Of a stretch of DNA of 24,413 nt, positions 22,528 through 24,413 are shown piece after piece. Positions within the stretch are counted from its first letter, which is position 1. Every line of letters begins with the position of its first letter. Source of the DNA: CAUPWF01 sp964367905 (GTDB lineage: Bacteria; Bacillota; Clostridia; Lachnospirales; Lachnospiraceae); NCBI GenBank assembly GCA_964367905.1, contig CAYIZP010000043.1, positions 1-24,413 of the forward strand, in the 5' to 3' direction. The notes beneath the pieces are model-generated. The model saw nothing but the letters and a program-made list of their open reading frames with translations. It was not told the origin of the DNA and did not search any database. Both the position numbers and the translations under genes were made by a program.

Positions 22528-22543
22528 CTACACTTTGGCTACA
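22525..22543. repeat. Short direct repeat TGGCTACA, 11-bp period
   Basis: TGGCTACA occurs at 22525-22532 and 22536-22543, one helical turn apart, followed by a run of eight Ts. It lies between the tuf terminator and the first gene of the A/T-rich region, where an element boundary would be expected. An integrase arm or attachment site is possible but unproven. The rest of 22544-22614 shows only a small GTGCTT/AAGCAC palindrome (22558-22570). Confidence 0.45.
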
Positions 22544-22614
22544 TTTTTTTTAGAAAAGTGCTTTAAGCACAGTAAAATCAAGGGTTTCAGCAACTGTTAA
22601 AAATGTGGAAATTA

Positions 22615-23463
22615 TTATTCTTGTTTTGTATTATCATCAGGTAAATTTTCGATATATCTACATTTGGGAAAATTTGAACAGCCATAAAATATATTACCTT
22701 GATGCTTTCCTTTTTTTGCCTCTCTTTTTACTAGAGAGCTTTGGCATTTTGGACAAATACGTACAGTATCATCTATCACATCATCAGTCGAAATAATAGT
22801 TTCTTGAGGGCTAGCGTTATCAGAAGATAAACTGACCGAAGTTGAATGATATCTATTCTGAATGTTTTCAATGTGTAATTGTTTAGTTGCAGTATCTACT
22901 AAAGTAAGATTTTTTAGAATAGAATGAATTTCATCTATTCTCTCAGGAGTCAATGAATCAGGTGTATTATCCCAAATGTCTCTTATTGTAGCATAGATAC
23001 GGTCTCTCTTAATAACACGAACATCACGATTAGTTACAGAAATCTTTTTAAGTTCACATCGTTCCGAAAAAGCTATAATAGAAAATAAGGGCACTTTCTG
23101 ATCTAGAAACAAGTCTAACCACTTAATATGTACTTTATTCTGAATAATAGGATTGAAAAATGAATTTTTAGTTCCGTTTGCAAGTGAAGCTGTCCAGTAA
23201 CGTTGATTCTCACTGCCAAAAATCCATCCAGAATAGTTTTTGCTTTCAATTACAAAAATACCCTTTTGCGTAATATAAACAACATCTATTTCAGTTGTTT
23301 CACCATCATCCTTAGGTATGTAAATATTACGAAGAATATATCCCTTCCTGCCTAATAGTCTTACTAGCTTCAACTCCCGACTGGTTAATTTTTCACCTCT
23401 ACGACCTTGCCAGTTTGCATCAAATATCTGATCTAATATAACGTCGATTAATCCTTTTGCCAT
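22615..23463 (-). CDS. NERD-domain nuclease-like protein with C-terminal topoisomerase-type zinc ribbon
   Basis: 282 residues. The NERD domain (about 20-125) is a PD-(D/E)xK-type nuclease-related fold. Seen: GRRGE (20-24), EID with D60, and VIESKNYSG with E73 and K75 as the probable catalytic pair, followed by GWIFGSENQRYW. Residues 126-235 are a mixed region. The C-terminus has a four-cysteine ribbon, C237-x2-C240 and C262-x5-C268 (CPKC...GCSNFPKC), of the DNA topoisomerase I type, which binds DNA. No helicase or kinase domain is attached. ATG 23463 has GAAAGGT upstream. It lies 57 bp after the XRE gene in the same direction and is probably cotranscribed. A DNA-processing or defence role on a mobile element is an inference. 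Confidence 0.88.
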   Translation of the reverse strand: MAKGLIDVILDQIFDANWQGRRGEKLTSRELKLVRLLGRKGYILRNIYIPKDDGETTEIDVVYITQKGIFVIESKNYSGWIFGSENQRYWTASLANGTKNSFFNPIIQNKVHIKWLDLFLDQKVPLFSIIAFSERCELKKISVTNRDVRVIKRDRIYATIRDIWDNTPDSLTPERIDEIHSILKNLTLVDTATKQLHIENIQNRYHSTSVSLSSDNASPQETIISTDDVIDDTVRICPKCQSSLVKREAKKGKHQGNIFYGCSNFPKCRYIENLPDDNTKQE

Positions 23464-23520
23464 ATCATTACCTTTCTACGACTAATAATATATTTACAAA
23501 TGAAATTAAATCTAAAGATT

Positions 23521-24030
23521 CTAGATGTAATCATCAATAGGAACATTAAAAATACTCAATGTATCTTTCAACCATGCCTTATATTCATCATCATCCATTA
23601 ATCCAGATCGATATTCTTCATTAATTTTATTCCAATCAGGAATGAAAGTAGCTAGTTGTGCATTAGCTATGTCAAGTGTAAGATGTGCAGTCAGTTGATT
23701 GTCGGCTTGGGAGTAGGTAGTGCTGCTCTTAATAGGCAGTCCTCTTCGGTCTAAATCAATTAATATAGATATTAATTCTGAAAACGTCTTTATTGTAGCA
23801 AGATTATTTCCAGATAGCTGCATTTCGAATAAATCTGCAATGGTAATCCCAACAAGTCCACAAAATTTTTCTATTATTTCCATTGGTGGTTCGCTGTAGC
23901 CATTTTCATAATTTGAATAAGTCGAAAAAGACAATCCTAAATCATTAGCCATTGCTCTCTGGCTATGTCCCTTGTTTTTTCTAATAGTTTTCAATCGATC
24001 TCCGATTTGAAAATAGTCACTAATTCTCAT
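23521..24030 (-). CDS. XRE-family HTH transcriptional repressor
   Basis: 169 residues. The cro/C1-type HTH is at about residues 10-67: IGDRLKTIRKNKGHSQRAMANDLGLSFSTYSNYENG, then EPPMEIIEKFCGLVGITIADLFE. The C-terminal 100 residues are unassigned and may mediate dimerisation or sensing; no Ser/Lys protease pair of the LexA/CI type or IrrE-type motif is recognised. ATG 24030 is chosen because GGAGGG (rc of 24038-24043) is 7 nt upstream; an in-frame ATG at 24045 would overlap that site. It is divergent from the excisionase-like gene, and palindromic sites fill the shared control region, a phage/ICE-like switch layout. Confidence 0.9.
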   Translation of the reverse strand: MRISDYFQIGDRLKTIRKNKGHSQRAMANDLGLSFSTYSNYENGYSEPPMEIIEKFCGLVGITIADLFEMQLSGNNLATIKTFSELISILIDLDRRGLPIKSSTTYSQADNQLTAHLTLDIANAQLATFIPDWNKINEEYRSGLMDDDEYKAWLKDTLSIFNVPIDDYI

Positions 24031-24068
24031 AGTAATTCCCTCCATATACTTAATTTAACATAGTTATA

Positions 24069-24162
24069 TACAAAAAACAATGTTTATATACAAGATTTCA
24101 TGTATTATCTATTGACATACATAAAAACAAATAGTAATATAATAAATACAAGATATCTTGTA
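24069..24162. promoter_or_regulatory. Operator cluster between divergent XRE and excisionase-like genes
   Basis: A perfect 16-bp palindrome TACAAGATATCTTGTA lies at 24147-24162. TACAAGATTTCATGTA at 24089-24104 matches it at 14 of 16 bases. TACAAAAAACAATGTT at 24069-24084 is a weaker relative (10 of 16), exactly 20 bp from the second. The first overlaps the expected start of the plus-strand promoter. The other two cover the likely XRE-gene promoter, for which TATAAC (rc of 24063-24068) is a plausible -10. The local XRE protein is the natural candidate binder. Confidence 0.7.
24112..24143 (+). promoter_or_regulatory. Promoter of the excisionase-like gene
   Basis: A perfect TTGACA (24112-24117) is 17 bp from TAATAT (24135-24140); an overlapping TATAAT (24138-24143) has the better -10 sequence but a 20-bp spacing. 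The 16-bp palindrome starts 4 bp downstream. Confidence 0.7.
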
Positions 24163-24203
24163 CGATAAACAAGAATCTAAATATTTGCAAAAGGAGGAGC
24201 ATT

Positions 24204-24413
24204 ATGATTAGAAAAAGCACTATGGTATATGTTGAAGAGATAGCTTCATCATTAGGAGTAGCTAAAGAAACTGCTTATAAAATTATTAAGCAGTTAAACT
24301 CAGAACTATCATCAGAAGGCTATGTAACAGTAGCAGGAAGACTTCCAAGAAAATTTTGGGAGGAACGCTTCTATGGAGGAGCAGAAGCGCTTTATGGAAA
24401 CGAAATGAGAAAG
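24204..24413 (+). CDS. Excisionase-like small HTH protein (runs off the window)
   Basis: Open from ATG 24204 to the right edge, 70 residues visible without a stop. AAGGAGGA (24191-24198) is ideally placed. The N-terminal part (about 8-35, VYVEEIASSLGVAKETAYKIIKQLNSEL) reads as a helix-turn-helix. It is followed by VTVAGRLPRKFWEERFYGG, which resembles small excisionase/regulator proteins I associate with Firmicute phages and integrative conjugative elements, usually near an integrase. The assignment rests on remembered family resemblance. It is driven by the promoter at 24112-24143 and is probably repressed by the divergent XRE protein. The rest of the element, including any integrase, would lie beyond the window. 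Confidence 0.75.
   Translation, partial: MIRKSTMVYVEEIASSLGVAKETAYKIIKQLNSELSSEGYVTVAGRLPRKFWEERFYGGAEALYGNEMRK

Noticed and set aside
1..24413. CRISPR array, rRNA, tRNA or insertion sequence
   Set aside because: No spaced direct repeats of CRISPR type, no rRNA or tRNA sequence, and no transposase frame or paired terminal repeats were found by reading.

Overview
The window looks like chromosomal DNA of a low-GC Gram-positive anaerobe, most likely class Clostridia and plausibly a Lachnospiraceae-type organism. This rests on gene order, A/T-rich codon use, strong AGGAGG ribosome binding sites, the protein sequences of EF-Tu, RpoB and RpoC, and a metabolic cluster built on iron-sulfur flavoproteins. 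The family assignment is inference. A run of 10 Ns inside fusA shows the source is a draft assembly.

Region 1 (1-11696) is the classic transcription/translation cluster: the end of an acidic repeat protein, then rpmG-secE-nusG-rplK-rplA, an L10 leader with attenuator, rplJ-rplL, and rpoB-rpoC. The gaps carry much RNA-level control. Two near-identical copies of an RNA that mimics the L1 site of 23S rRNA lie directly before the ribosome binding sites of rplK and rplA. A perfect 12-bp hairpin follows rplA. An L10(L12)4-type leader precedes rplJ. Before rpoB, a promoter is embedded in the 5' arm of an 18-bp terminator-like hairpin, so transcripts made there lack that arm, while readthrough from rplL must pass the hairpin. 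A GC-rich terminator ends rpoC.

Region 2 (11697-17838) separates rpoBC from the str genes. It holds a minus-strand PII-like regulator with an aberrant T-loop, then a divergent, tightly packed operon. The operon encodes a [2Fe-2S] protein, a two-Rossmann FAD oxidoreductase, a 2x[4Fe-4S] ferredoxin-like protein, a BFD-like [2Fe-2S] protein, a DAO-family FAD dehydrogenase, a multi-membrane-span permease and an Asp/Glu-racemase-family enzyme. Together they look like uptake, racemisation and oxygen-independent oxidation of an amino acid or related imino acid/opine. The family pattern recalls HcnABC-type D-hydroxyproline dehydrogenase and the archaeal dye-linked L-proline dehydrogenase, but with the Fe-S modules on separate genes. 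The substrate is unknown.

Region 3 (17842-22494) is the str operon rpsL-rpsG-fusA-tuf. It has a strong promoter before rpsL, a structured rpsL-rpsG gap that could be an S7 control site, a TTG-started fusA interrupted by the assembly gap, a separate strong tuf promoter and a terminator.

Region 4 (22495-24413) is A/T-rich and looks like the edge of an integrative element. It contains a minus-strand terminator, short direct repeats, a NERD-nuclease/zinc-ribbon protein and an XRE repressor on the minus strand. An operator-rich divergent control region follows, then the start of a plus-strand excisionase-like HTH protein that runs off the window. No rRNA, tRNA, CRISPR array or insertion sequence was seen.
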